A DNA stretch of 31,995 nucleotides from Bacteroides sp. CAG:530 (GTDB lineage: Bacteria > Bacteroidota > Bacteroidia > Bacteroidales > Bacteroidaceae). This document shows positions 15,128-22,716 of this stretch, in pieces; position 1 is the stretch's first letter, and each line of letters opens with the position of its first letter. The position numbers and the translations under genes are program-made. The notes beneath the pieces were generated by a model. The model was not told where the DNA came from. It saw only the letters and a program-made list of their open reading frames with translations, and ran no database searches. The stretch is taken from the NCBI GenBank assembly GCA_000434735.1, contig FR881225.1, forward strand, positions 1 through 31,995, in the 5' to 3' direction.

Positions 15128-16171
15128 ATGGCTATTATTGCAAATCCTATTTACGATTCGGTATTCAAATTCCTGTTAGAGGATAACCGCGTGGCGCGTA
15201 TTCTGCTATCGGCTCTTCTGAAGAGGGAGGTGAGAGATGTGCAGATGCGACGTAACGAGTATAGCAATCTGCAGCAAACTCGTATCTCTATTTTCCGCAT
15301 AGATTTCTCGGCTAAGATAGTGGACGACGAGGGTAAGGAGCAACTTGTACTTATAGAACTGCAGAAGACGTGGCTGGCTACAGAAACATTGCGCTTCCGC
15401 CAGTATCTGGGTACACATTATCTTGATAAGACTAATGTTAAGGAAGAGACGAACGGAAAGTTTGGTCTGCCTATTATCTCTATTTATATATTGGGACATA
15501 AGTTGGGCGACTTGCAGGAGCCTGTGGTATATGTGCGCCGTCATTATCTGGACTATGACGACCGTCGCATAGAAAAAGGTGTGCCAGACCCGTTTATAGA
15601 GAGCCTTACTCACGATAGTATTATAGTGCAGATACCTTATCTTAAAGGTCGCGCCCGTAATCATCTTGAGCGTATGCTTTCTGTATTCGATCAGGATTAT
15701 CGCATTTCGGATGATGACCATCTGCTAAATATCAACGAGGAAGGAATGAAGGGCGATGAGTTGCTTTTAGTTCATCGCTTGGTGCTTGCTGCAACAAGGC
15801 CTGAGGTGCGCCGCGATATGGCGGTAGAAGATGAAATCCTTTCAGAAATAGAGGCTCGTGATACAACTATCATGATGAAAGATAAAGTCATTGAGCAGAA
15901 GAACAAGGACATTGAGCAGAAGAACAAGGACATTGAGCAGAAGAACAAGGACATCGAGCAGAAGAACAAGGACATCGAGCAGAAGAATAAGGACATCGAG
16001 CAGAAGAACAAGGACATCGAGCAGAAAGACAAGACTATAGAGCAACTTATTGAGCAGAAAGATAGCTTGCTTCGCGGTATGGTAAGAAACCTTGCGGATA
16101 AAGGAATATCAGTAGCTGATATAGCCTCTATCGTTTCTATAAGCGAAAGCGAAGTAGAGAAACTGCTTTAA
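15128..16171 (+). CDS. Rpn/PDDEXK_2-family nuclease with heptad-repeat linker
   Basis: This 347-residue cytoplasmic protein belongs to the PD-(D/E)XK family annotated as transposase-like or recombination-promoting (Rpn) nucleases. The N terminus YDSVFKFLLEDNRVARILLS is the usual opening. The catalytic elements are Asp59 (RIDFSAKI) and Glu77-Leu-Gln79-Lys80 (LIELQKT). After the nuclease domain, at about residue 250, comes a run of NKDIEQK heptads: six near-identical copies plus degenerate ones on each side, coded by 21-bp repeats at 15902-16027. The C terminus has a short helix-turn-helix-like end (LADKGISVADIASIVSISES). It has a probable own promoter and converges on the thioredoxin operon. 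Members of this family often occur as many paralogues per genome; cellular function is largely unclear. Confidence 0.82.
   Translation: MAIIANPIYDSVFKFLLEDNRVARILLSALLKREVRDVQMRRNEYSNLQQTRISIFRIDFSAKIVDDEGKEQLVLIELQKTWLATETLRFRQYLGTHYLDKTNVKEETNGKFGLPIISIYILGHKLGDLQEPVVYVRRHYLDYDDRRIEKGVPDPFIESLTHDSIIVQIPYLKGRARNHLERMLSVFDQDYRISDDDHLLNINEEGMKGDELLLVHRLVLAATRPEVRRDMAVEDEILSEIEARDTTIMMKDKVIEQKNKDIEQKNKDIEQKNKDIEQKNKDIEQKNKDIEQKNKDIEQKDKTIEQLIEQKDSLLRGMVRNLADKGISVADIASIVSISESEVEKLL
15902..16027 (+). repeat. Six in-frame 21-bp tandem repeats (NKDIEQK heptads)
   Basis: The unit AACAAGGACATTGAGCAGAA(G) is repeated six times with only third-position changes (ATT to ATC, AAC to AAT, AAG to AAA). Partial units flank it at 15881-15901 and 16028-16045. 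The period is exactly seven codons, so copy-number changes by slippage would keep the frame and a helical register. Confidence 0.9.
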
Positions 16172-16188
16172 TAATTTGATATAAAAGA

Positions 16189-16240
16189 GATATCCCACTA
16201 TTGGTGTACTTTATGAGTCATCAATAGTGGGATATTCTTT
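16189..16240. terminator. Bidirectional terminator between convergent genes
   Basis: GATATCCCACTATTG (16189-16203) pairs with CAATAGTGGGATATT (16222-16236) with one G-T wobble. A T-rich tract follows on the plus strand and an AAAAGA tract on the other side. It lies 18 bases after the nuclease gene and 21 bases after the end of the thioredoxin gene on the opposite strand, so it can serve both. Confidence 0.78.
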
Positions 16241-16260
16241 TATGCTATTACTGAGTGAGA

Positions 16261-17643
16261 TTACTTCAGCTTCTCCAGAGCCTGACGGGTTTTGTCTAGT
16301 TCCTTGTCAGGGTCGCCGGTCAGTTTTAGATATTCTTCTAAGTTTTGAAGTAACTTGATGGCAAGGTCTTTTCGGCCAAGTTCAACGAGTTTTTCTGATG
16401 CTGGAATGGCGATGTTGGTGCCACGGTCTAACGCATAGAAGAAATTTAGCCACTCAATGTATTTTTGCTTCAGTTGCTCCGATTGCGGTGCGTGGATGTC
16501 CCAGTAATAGCCGGCGGCGTTATAGAGGGTAGTAGAGAGCAACTTGTTCTTCACTCCGCTAAATAGCTTCATAAAGCTTCGGCTTTGCTCTATATCGTGC
16601 TTCTTCTCCGCACTGACGGTATCAGATTTTAGAAGGTCGGAATAATACTTCTCTTCGGCATCCGAACGAGCTATGAGTGAGTCGGTAGGGTTTTCTGCCA
16701 TCTTTTTTTGCAGATAGGGGAGGAATACCTTCTCGAATTCTGGATTGTACTTGTTGCGCATGTAGAACGACATCTTTAGTTGCTCTGATGCCAGATACGA
16801 CATGCCACCACCCATAGATGCGCCTACACCGTTATCATCGTTGGTTGGGTCGAAGGCGATAAGTTTATCCTTTATTGTCATAAGTTGCTCGAACTCTGCT
16901 TTTTTGTTGCCTTCGGTGCTCTGCGCTATGAATGTGCTCATCGCCTTCATTATGGCTTTGTTAAGTTGCATTCCCGTTTTCTTGTCCATACCGCTCAGTA
17001 TAGAAACCAAACGGTTGATAAGCGGAAGGTCGTACACTGTGAGGTTCTGAATCCATGTAAGGTTCTCTTTCTGCGTAAGCTCATTGTCTGGCAATATGTT
17101 TAGCAAGTCGTTTAACGGCTGTCCGCCCTTCTCGCCAAATTCGCTTCGTGCTTGGCAGTATCTTTTCAGGAACTCTACATCGTTCTTTCCTGACTTATAT
17201 TCGGCATCCATCTTCTCTATCTGAGGCAATAGCGAATAGTTTTTTACCGCCTTTGCGCCTTCGCGTAGTAAACTGCGTACTGTCTGTACACCCATAAAGC
17301 TTGATACCAGTTTCCCTTCGCCAGTAACAAACAGACAAGTAGGGTATGCAGAAACATTGAACTGCGAAGCTATCTTTACACCTTCACCCTTCTCGGCATC
17401 TACCTTATAGTTTACGAAGTGTTCGTTGAAGTAGTCGCCTGCCTCTTTCTGGGTGAAAATCTCTTTCGCCATCTTTTTGCAAGGACCGCACCATGAGGTA
17501 TACACATCTATGAATACCGGACAATTCTTCTCCTTGGCCAACTTCAGCACATCGTTCCATGTGCCCTCATTGAATACTATGCCTTGCGCTTTAACCATCA
17601 GGGCACAGAGTAATAAACAGGGTATTAAAATAAGTCTTTTCAT
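16261..17643 (-). CDS. Secreted thioredoxin-fold protein with long C-terminal region
   Basis: This 460-residue exported protein has a signal peptide of about 19 residues ending at KAQ. An N-terminal thioredoxin domain of the DUF255/thioredoxin_7 type (FIDVYTSWCGPCKKMAK) carries active-site cysteines 52 and 55 and the cis-proline loop VSAYPTCLFV. The remaining 300 residues are predominantly helical and end in repeat-like segments (LVELGRKDLAIKLLQNLEEY) reminiscent of TPR-type helices. It probably acts in the periplasm on disulfides. It is the last gene of the SusCD-thioredoxin operon, 7 bases after the TlpA-like gene, and shares architecture with the protein at 18779-20026. Substrate unknown. 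Confidence 0.82.
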   Translation of the reverse strand: MKRLILIPCLLLCALMVKAQGIVFNEGTWNDVLKLAKEKNCPVFIDVYTSWCGPCKKMAKEIFTQKEAGDYFNEHFVNYKVDAEKGEGVKIASQFNVSAYPTCLFVTGEGKLVSSFMGVQTVRSLLREGAKAVKNYSLLPQIEKMDAEYKSGKNDVEFLKRYCQARSEFGEKGGQPLNDLLNILPDNELTQKENLTWIQNLTVYDLPLINRLVSILSGMDKKTGMQLNKAIMKAMSTFIAQSTEGNKKAEFEQLMTIKDKLIAFDPTNDDNGVGASMGGGMSYLASEQLKMSFYMRNKYNPEFEKVFLPYLQKKMAENPTDSLIARSDAEEKYYSDLLKSDTVSAEKKHDIEQSRSFMKLFSGVKNKLLSTTLYNAAGYYWDIHAPQSEQLKQKYIEWLNFFYALDRGTNIAIPASEKLVELGRKDLAIKLLQNLEEYLKLTGDPDKELDKTRQALEKLK

Positions 17644-17650
17644 ATCCTTT

Positions 17651-18775
17651 TTATTTGCAGAGTTTAGCTACTTCTTGCTCTAACGCTTCACCGCGAGCCT
17701 TTGTAGATACTATTTTTCCTTCCTTGTCTATCAAGAACATGGCAGGCACGCCCGTTACTTTATATAACTGTGCTACCGGACATTTCCATCCTTTCAAAGC
17801 TGATACGTGCAGCCAGTTGAGCTGATGCTTCTCTATAGCCTGAGTCCATTTGTCTTTCTTATCATCTACCGATACGGATAGAACCTCGAAGCCTTTGTCG
17901 TGATACTTGGCATACACTTTTTTGATGTTTGGGGCCTCGCGCAGACAAGGTCCGCACCATGAAGCCCAAAAGTCGATGAGTACACACTTGCCTCTAAGCG
18001 ACGATAGGGTGATAGGTTTTCCATCGGGTGTGTTCAGAGTGAAATTAGGAGCTATACGTCCTACACCGATAGCAGAATATCCGGCGATGGTAGCCTTCAG
18101 TTCTTTACCTAAATTGGACTGCTTTACGCGGTTACTCAACTTATTATACCCAGCCTTAATCTCTGCCAACGGTCTGTCCTTGGCGAAATGTTTGTTAAGG
18201 ATGATGGCACTTACGTAACTATCAGTGTTTTCGTTTACTATCTTTTCGAATACTTCTTTAGTATGGTCTTTTGCCGAAGTAAACAGATAACCTATACTGT
18301 CTGCCAAAGCTTTATTCTCTGGAGCGTTTACATCCTTGCCTTGCCCCATAAACGAAATGGCGAGCATGGTATACATCTCTTGTGTTAGGGCGTTGTTCAT
18401 CTCTGCCAGTAACTGCTGGTCTTTGTCGCCTGTCACCTTTATGTCTCCCGTCTTTATTTGTTTGCCCATAAACTCTTGGGTCGTGGTGGTGTAGCTTACT
18501 TTTATGGGATTCTCGTCGAGTAAGAACGCCTGATGCTTTCTTCCTATGAAGATGCTTAGCGGCTTAATGGAGTCAAGTTTACCCGTCAGTTTAAACTGTC
18601 CGTTCTCTATAATGGTAGAGTCGGCGTAGAAGATATCTTTTTTGCTTCTCAGTTCGCCTATATACACCTTCTTACCATCCATATCGGCAGCTGTACCTTC
18701 TATCAGATAGTTTTGTGCCCCCAGCGAGCCGCATCCTAATGCGGCTACAGCAAGGGCGAATATTGCTTTTTTCAT
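17651..18775 (-). CDS. TlpA-like thiol-disulfide oxidoreductase with DUF4369-type N terminus
   Basis: This 374-residue exported protein has a signal peptide of about 20 residues (ending LGAQ). Residues 22 to about 115 form a beta-rich domain like DUF4369 (NYLIEGTAADMDGKKVYIGE). A helical linker follows, then an AhpC/TSA-Redoxin thioredoxin domain from about 240 (APNFTLNTPDGKPITLSSLR). The active site is WCGPC with cysteines 274 and 277, and the cis-Pro loop is GVPAMFLID. Such proteins are periplasmic reductants in Bacteroidetes. The gene lies 3 bases after one thioredoxin gene and 7 before another, so the three are almost certainly co-translated. Confidence 0.87.
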   Translation of the reverse strand: MKKAIFALAVAALGCGSLGAQNYLIEGTAADMDGKKVYIGELRSKKDIFYADSTIIENGQFKLTGKLDSIKPLSIFIGRKHQAFLLDENPIKVSYTTTTQEFMGKQIKTGDIKVTGDKDQQLLAEMNNALTQEMYTMLAISFMGQGKDVNAPENKALADSIGYLFTSAKDHTKEVFEKIVNENTDSYVSAIILNKHFAKDRPLAEIKAGYNKLSNRVKQSNLGKELKATIAGYSAIGVGRIAPNFTLNTPDGKPITLSSLRGKCVLIDFWASWCGPCLREAPNIKKVYAKYHDKGFEVLSVSVDDKKDKWTQAIEKHQLNWLHVSALKGWKCPVAQLYKVTGVPAMFLIDKEGKIVSTKARGEALEQEVAKLCK

Positions 18776-18778
18776 ACG

Positions 18779-20026
18779 TCAATTTCTTTTAAAGTACTCT
18801 TCCATTTCCTTACGCTTCTGTGCATCGAGTTCATTGTATTTCTCTGCTTGCTGCTCTGCCAATTTCTTGTTGCCAAGCTTAGAGTTGATAACCGACATGG
18901 TTTTATACATGTGATAAGAGAATTGCGGATTCTTATCGTTTTCGGTCAACTTATATTCTTCCAGCTTAGCCAACATCTCTTTCAAGAGCTTCTTGTCGTT
19001 GCTCTTGGCAGACATATATTCTATGTAGTTTTGCAGATGGTAAGAGTAGAATCCTGTAAGACCCATATTGGCGCAGTCGGTTATATACTTCCATGCTTCC
19101 GGATAATTACCGTCTATTAATAAGCGATGGATAAAGAACTTGGCCTTAGTTTCGTTATATTTATTAAGGCTGGCGCGAGAGATGAAATTTAGCATTTTAT
19201 CTTCTTGAGCTTTATCGTTTACTAACGGAAGGTATTCACCTTGGTCGTTTTTAGAGAGTCTTATCAAGCGACTTACTTCTGCATGGATAGGACCTTCCAG
19301 TTGGCGGTTGATGCGATAGCGGTCGCGGTGAAGTTTATAAGTAAAGCGGTCGGCATTCTGTACAACATAGTTGAAAGCCGGCGAGTTAACATCTTTGATT
19401 GTAGGACCAAGTACTTCCCAAACATCGTCTTTATCTAACTCTTTCAGTTCTATGCGAGAAAGATAATCGTTGGCCACCGCCGTAACAGAGTCTTTCAAGA
19501 AAGCACCCTGCAGGCTGCTGATGTAAGCTTTGATAAACGTAAAATCGCGTTCGCCTTTCTTGTATCGTTCGCCCAATGAGAAGAGGTCGTTACCTGCCGA
19601 AGCGTTTTTGATGCCCTCTATCAGTTTATCGGGTTCTTGATAACCAGCCATCTGCTGCAGCACCTTACCGTCTTGGTCTATAAGCAATAGGGTAGGGAAG
19701 CCTATGATATACTTTTTATATTTATTGTAAAGCATCTTACCATCGCCTTTCTCCATATCATATTGCACATTGATGAAGCGAGGGTTGAAGAAATCGCCCA
19801 CTTTTTCTTGCGGAAACACATCGCGAGCCAACGCCTTACACGGACCGCACCACACGGTGTAGCAATCCATGAAAATCAGCTTGTTTTCTTTCTTGGCCAG
19901 TGCCACGATGCTTTCCCAGCTCTCGTTTTTGTGAAACTGTATGCCTTTGTTTTCTTGAGCCGATACGTTGATAAACAGTCCTGCTAAGAACACTATAGAC
20001 AGGAACAACAAAAGTCTATTTTTCAT
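18779..20026 (-). CDS. Secreted thioredoxin-fold protein
   Basis: This 415-residue exported protein has a signal peptide MKNRLLLFLSIVFLAGLFIN with cleavage likely after VSAQ. A thioredoxin domain with VWCGPCKALARDVF follows (cysteines 60 and 63), with the cis-proline segment IGFPTLLLID, then about 280 mostly helical residues. The frame stays open to 20071. The ATG at 20026 is chosen because it places the signal peptide at the N terminus, while the extra 15 upstream residues overlap the hairpin at 20048-20096. It is the first of three consecutive thioredoxin-fold genes and shares architecture with 16261-17643. It is likely a periplasmic disulfide reductase or oxidase; partner unknown. Confidence 0.83.
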   Translation of the reverse strand: MKNRLLLFLSIVFLAGLFINVSAQENKGIQFHKNESWESIVALAKKENKLIFMDCYTVWCGPCKALARDVFPQEKVGDFFNPRFINVQYDMEKGDGKMLYNKYKKYIIGFPTLLLIDQDGKVLQQMAGYQEPDKLIEGIKNASAGNDLFSLGERYKKGERDFTFIKAYISSLQGAFLKDSVTAVANDYLSRIELKELDKDDVWEVLGPTIKDVNSPAFNYVVQNADRFTYKLHRDRYRINRQLEGPIHAEVSRLIRLSKNDQGEYLPLVNDKAQEDKMLNFISRASLNKYNETKAKFFIHRLLIDGNYPEAWKYITDCANMGLTGFYSYHLQNYIEYMSAKSNDKKLLKEMLAKLEEYKLTENDKNPQFSYHMYKTMSVINSKLGNKKLAEQQAEKYNELDAQKRKEMEEYFKRN

Positions 20027-20047
20027 TTCGTTATTAGGTGTTTTATT

Positions 20048-20098
20048 AAAAGGCATCACAGGGCCTGGCACATGCCAAGTCCTGTGAACTCCTTTTTT
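20048..20098 (-). terminator. Intra-operon hairpin (partial terminator or processing site)
   Basis: On the minus strand an AAAAGG...CCTTTT outer stem (20091-20096 with 20048-20053) encloses CACAGG/CCTGTG and TGGCA/TGCCA stems, followed by TTTTAATAAAA. It lies in the 83-base gap between the lipoprotein and the first thioredoxin gene, the only large gap in the operon. It could reduce expression of the thioredoxin genes or mark an RNA processing site. Confidence 0.55.
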
Positions 20099-20109
20099 GT
20101 GAATGATTT

Positions 20110-21126
20110 TTATTTATCTTCAGGATAAGCGAAGTCTTCTATCGTGACCTTGTCATCGGGGTACTTAGCGTTTTGCTTAGCTATGAGGTCTTCGTTCTGA
20201 TATGTCTTCTGATATTCTATCAGCACCTTTGCACGTCGGGCGATGCGCCAATAATACTGAGTGCGCTGGCGGATATAACTACCCGGCTTGTTGCCTATAA
20301 AATCAAGATATCCGGCATAATCTTGCGCATCAGACGGAAGCTTGGCTCCCATACTAGCACCGTTAACCATATATCCCAATACCTGAAGTACGTGCAGGTT
20401 CTTGGCGGTAGCGTCGCTTGGGTCTATAAAGTCTGGATATACCTTTTGCTCTTTTTCCAATTCAGGGTCGGTGTCTTTAAATCCTGTACCGCCAGGTTTA
20501 AGAGGCATAGACGGCAAGTTGAATGCGCAAGCTACTTTCAAGTTGATAAAATCTGTAGGCTGCGGGTTAAGTGATTCAAAGAATATCTTAGCAAACACTG
20601 TATTTGTTTCTGTTTTGAATTTAGAAACTCTGTAAGCATCTCCATCTTCGTCGGCATATCCTATAATCATATTGTCCTGATTATTGTTTATAGCAACAAT
20701 GCAACCAGAATTTTCATCGGCTTTCTTGTAGAGCTGCTTGGTAAGGAAGATGCGGTAGGGCAGACGTTCGGCCAAGAAATCGTCAGAGAAGCCATTGAAC
20801 AACTGCGTTTTTAGGTTATCTACCATCTCTTCTACAGCGATAGAGTCTTCGCGGTTGCTGATATCGAACTTCTTAAAGCCGTTAGTCAATTTGCTTGACC
20901 ATAGCCATGTGGGGTCGTTATCGTTAAACTTATACAGTATAGCCGTATTATATTTTTGATACCATTTATAGATTACGGTATCGGCGTGAATAGAACTTTT
21001 TGTCAAAGCCAAGTTCGCTTCATATTCTGGACTGATGTCGATAGACGGAGTTAAGTCGTCTTCTCCACACGATGCCAATGATAGGCATCCTATTGCCATG
21101 AGCGTATATAAAAGATTCTTTTTCAT
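20110..21126 (-). CDS. SusD-associated lipoprotein, metallopeptidase-like but without HExxH
   Basis: This 338-residue lipoprotein has a signal ending at Cys20 (CLSLASCGEDD). The segment VIYKWYQKYNTAILYKFND resembles the region found in SusC/D-linked putative zinc-binding metallopeptidase lipoproteins (Peptidase_Mx1 type). Where those carry HExxH, this protein has LHVLQVLGYMV, so I see no zinc site. A C-terminal segment (YWRIARRAKVLIEYQKTYQN) resembles that family's usual end. It lies 18 bases after susD and is probably a surface-exposed accessory lipoprotein of the transporter. The family link is a pattern judgement and could be wrong; lipoprotein status is firm. Confidence 0.72.
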   Translation of the reverse strand: MKKNLLYTLMAIGCLSLASCGEDDLTPSIDISPEYEANLALTKSSIHADTVIYKWYQKYNTAILYKFNDNDPTWLWSSKLTNGFKKFDISNREDSIAVEEMVDNLKTQLFNGFSDDFLAERLPYRIFLTKQLYKKADENSGCIVAINNNQDNMIIGYADEDGDAYRVSKFKTETNTVFAKIFFESLNPQPTDFINLKVACAFNLPSMPLKPGGTGFKDTDPELEKEQKVYPDFIDPSDATAKNLHVLQVLGYMVNGASMGAKLPSDAQDYAGYLDFIGNKPGSYIRQRTQYYWRIARRAKVLIEYQKTYQNEDLIAKQNAKYPDDKVTIEDFAYPEDK

Positions 21127-21144
21127 GATTCGTAAGTTTTAATG

Positions 21145-22698
21145 TTACTGGGCGTTGATGTCTCTACGTTCGTACTTTTCAATCTTTGTATTGTAATTGG
21201 TTTCGCTCTTAGGCAATGCCAATGTATAGTTCTTGTCGCCTTGTTCCAATACGTAAGTCTCTTCGGCTGCATTCGGAGCAGAACGATATTTATGTACCAA
21301 GCGAGGCATACCTTCACGACGGAGGTCGAACCAGCGATGCATTTCGTCGAAGCAGAGTTCGCGGCGGCGTTCCTGCCAAGTGAACTTCAGTAAATCGTCA
21401 GCTGAGGCGAAGTCGGCAGCTGTCTTTTCTACGTAAGTATCGGCAGTGAAACGCGACTTGCGAAGCTCGTTGAGCAGGCTGATGCCCTTTGCTTCATTTT
21501 CGCTACCGCCTTTGCGGATGTAGGCTTCTGCCAAGTTAAGGAAAAGCTCAGCCGAGCGGAATGCTTCTTTGTAGCAGTCTCTGCTGTACATCGAATTGTG
21601 TTTTGTGGGGGTGTGGATGTATTTCAGCATAGTTCCGTCTGTCTTGGTAACATCTTGCATAAAGAATGCATACTGACGGTTATCACCTTCTTCGTATTGA
21701 TTGAACAAGTCTTCGGCATTGGTTTGCGATGTAGCGAACGACGGTCCGTCAATGTAAGCTATGAACGATGAAATGTACTTGTGTGGGTTGTCTAAAGTAC
21801 CGCCGAAGTTGAATAGTATTTCGGGGTTGCTCTTTTTGATGAAACTATAATGTGGACTAGACTCTGCTTGGGTCTGTATCATCATTTCTTCGGGTGTCAA
21901 CTTGCCAATGTTGTCAAGCGTCAGTTTGGTAGCGTAAAGCTTCTCGCCGTAAGTAATGGCATCGTCCCAGTTCTCGGTGTATAGAGCCACACGTGTTTTC
22001 AGTAGCAACGCAGCTTTCAGTGACATCTGGAAGATGTTTTCGTCTTCAGTGCTCTTGCCAAAGAGTTCTATGGCACGGTCTAAATCCTTATTAATCTGTT
22101 CGTACACCTGCTGTACTGTAGAGCGTGTAAACTCTTCGCGTGTTACCTCACTATTCAGGCGGATAGCTACACCCATATCGGTTGCGGCGGTAGCTTTGTT
22201 ATAAGGCAGTCCGTATAAGTTCACCAGGCAGAAGTAGTTGAACGCACGCAGTGCGTATGCCTGTGCCACACAGTAATTTCGCTCGCTGTCGGAACCAATC
22301 ATAGTTTCTTCGTTTTCTATGATGGTATTGCACGCCAAGATATTCTCGTATCGGTTTTCGTAAGCGCTTGCTATATCGTAAGTATAATACTCTATATCGC
22401 GAGCCCATGTGTAAGCTCCTTTACCTGTAGATAGGGTAATGTTATCGTATGCTCCGGCAAAATTGGGGTCTTCCGACTGTCCGTTCATTACTGTCATGTT
22501 GTCGGTCATCAAATCGGTGAAAGCCACATCTTCGGCAAATGTTTTCGGATAACCCTCACCGTTAAGTACAGCTTGAAACTCGGATACCTTTTCCGGTATC
22601 AGCAAGTCGCCCGAGTCTTCTTTCAGGTAGTCTGAACAAGCTGAAGCGAATACAGCCGCAAGGGCCAAGCTTCCTATGGTATGTAATTTCAGTTTCAT
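21145..22698 (-). CDS. SusD/RagB-family nutrient-binding lipoprotein
   Basis: This 517-residue surface lipoprotein has a signal ending at Cys21 (AAVFASACSDYL). The SusD signatures are an N-terminal Asp/Leu-rich start (YLKEDSGDLLIP) and TPR-like helices with AQAYALRAFNYFCLVNLYG. The late segment LFLNLAEAYIRKGGSENEA is followed by TWQERRRELCFDEMHRWFDLRR, near the C terminus as in the family. SusD caps the SusC barrel and binds the ligand. The gene lies 18 bases after susC, as is usual. No glycan-degrading enzyme is nearby, so the ligand may be a peptide, cofactor or another non-glycan compound; this is inference. Confidence 0.94.
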   Translation of the reverse strand: MKLKLHTIGSLALAAVFASACSDYLKEDSGDLLIPEKVSEFQAVLNGEGYPKTFAEDVAFTDLMTDNMTVMNGQSEDPNFAGAYDNITLSTGKGAYTWARDIEYYTYDIASAYENRYENILACNTIIENEETMIGSDSERNYCVAQAYALRAFNYFCLVNLYGLPYNKATAATDMGVAIRLNSEVTREEFTRSTVQQVYEQINKDLDRAIELFGKSTEDENIFQMSLKAALLLKTRVALYTENWDDAITYGEKLYATKLTLDNIGKLTPEEMMIQTQAESSPHYSFIKKSNPEILFNFGGTLDNPHKYISSFIAYIDGPSFATSQTNAEDLFNQYEEGDNRQYAFFMQDVTKTDGTMLKYIHTPTKHNSMYSRDCYKEAFRSAELFLNLAEAYIRKGGSENEAKGISLLNELRKSRFTADTYVEKTAADFASADDLLKFTWQERRRELCFDEMHRWFDLRREGMPRLVHKYRSAPNAAEETYVLEQGDKNYTLALPKSETNYNTKIEKYERRDINAQ

Positions 22699-22716
22699 AT
22701 AGTCTTCTGTTTTAAG

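Noticed and set aside
15902..16027. Direct repeats that could suggest a CRISPR array
   Set aside because: The 21-bp units are contiguous with no spacers, keep one reading frame and encode a heptad repeat inside a nuclease gene.
15772..16045. Repetitive minus-strand ORFs opposite the nuclease gene
   Set aside because: They are antisense images of the 21-bp repeat array; an open frame is expected by chance because the repeats contain no stop in those frames.
20027..20071. Longer N terminus for the first thioredoxin gene
   Set aside because: It would place the signal peptide internally and overlap the hairpin at 20048-20096.
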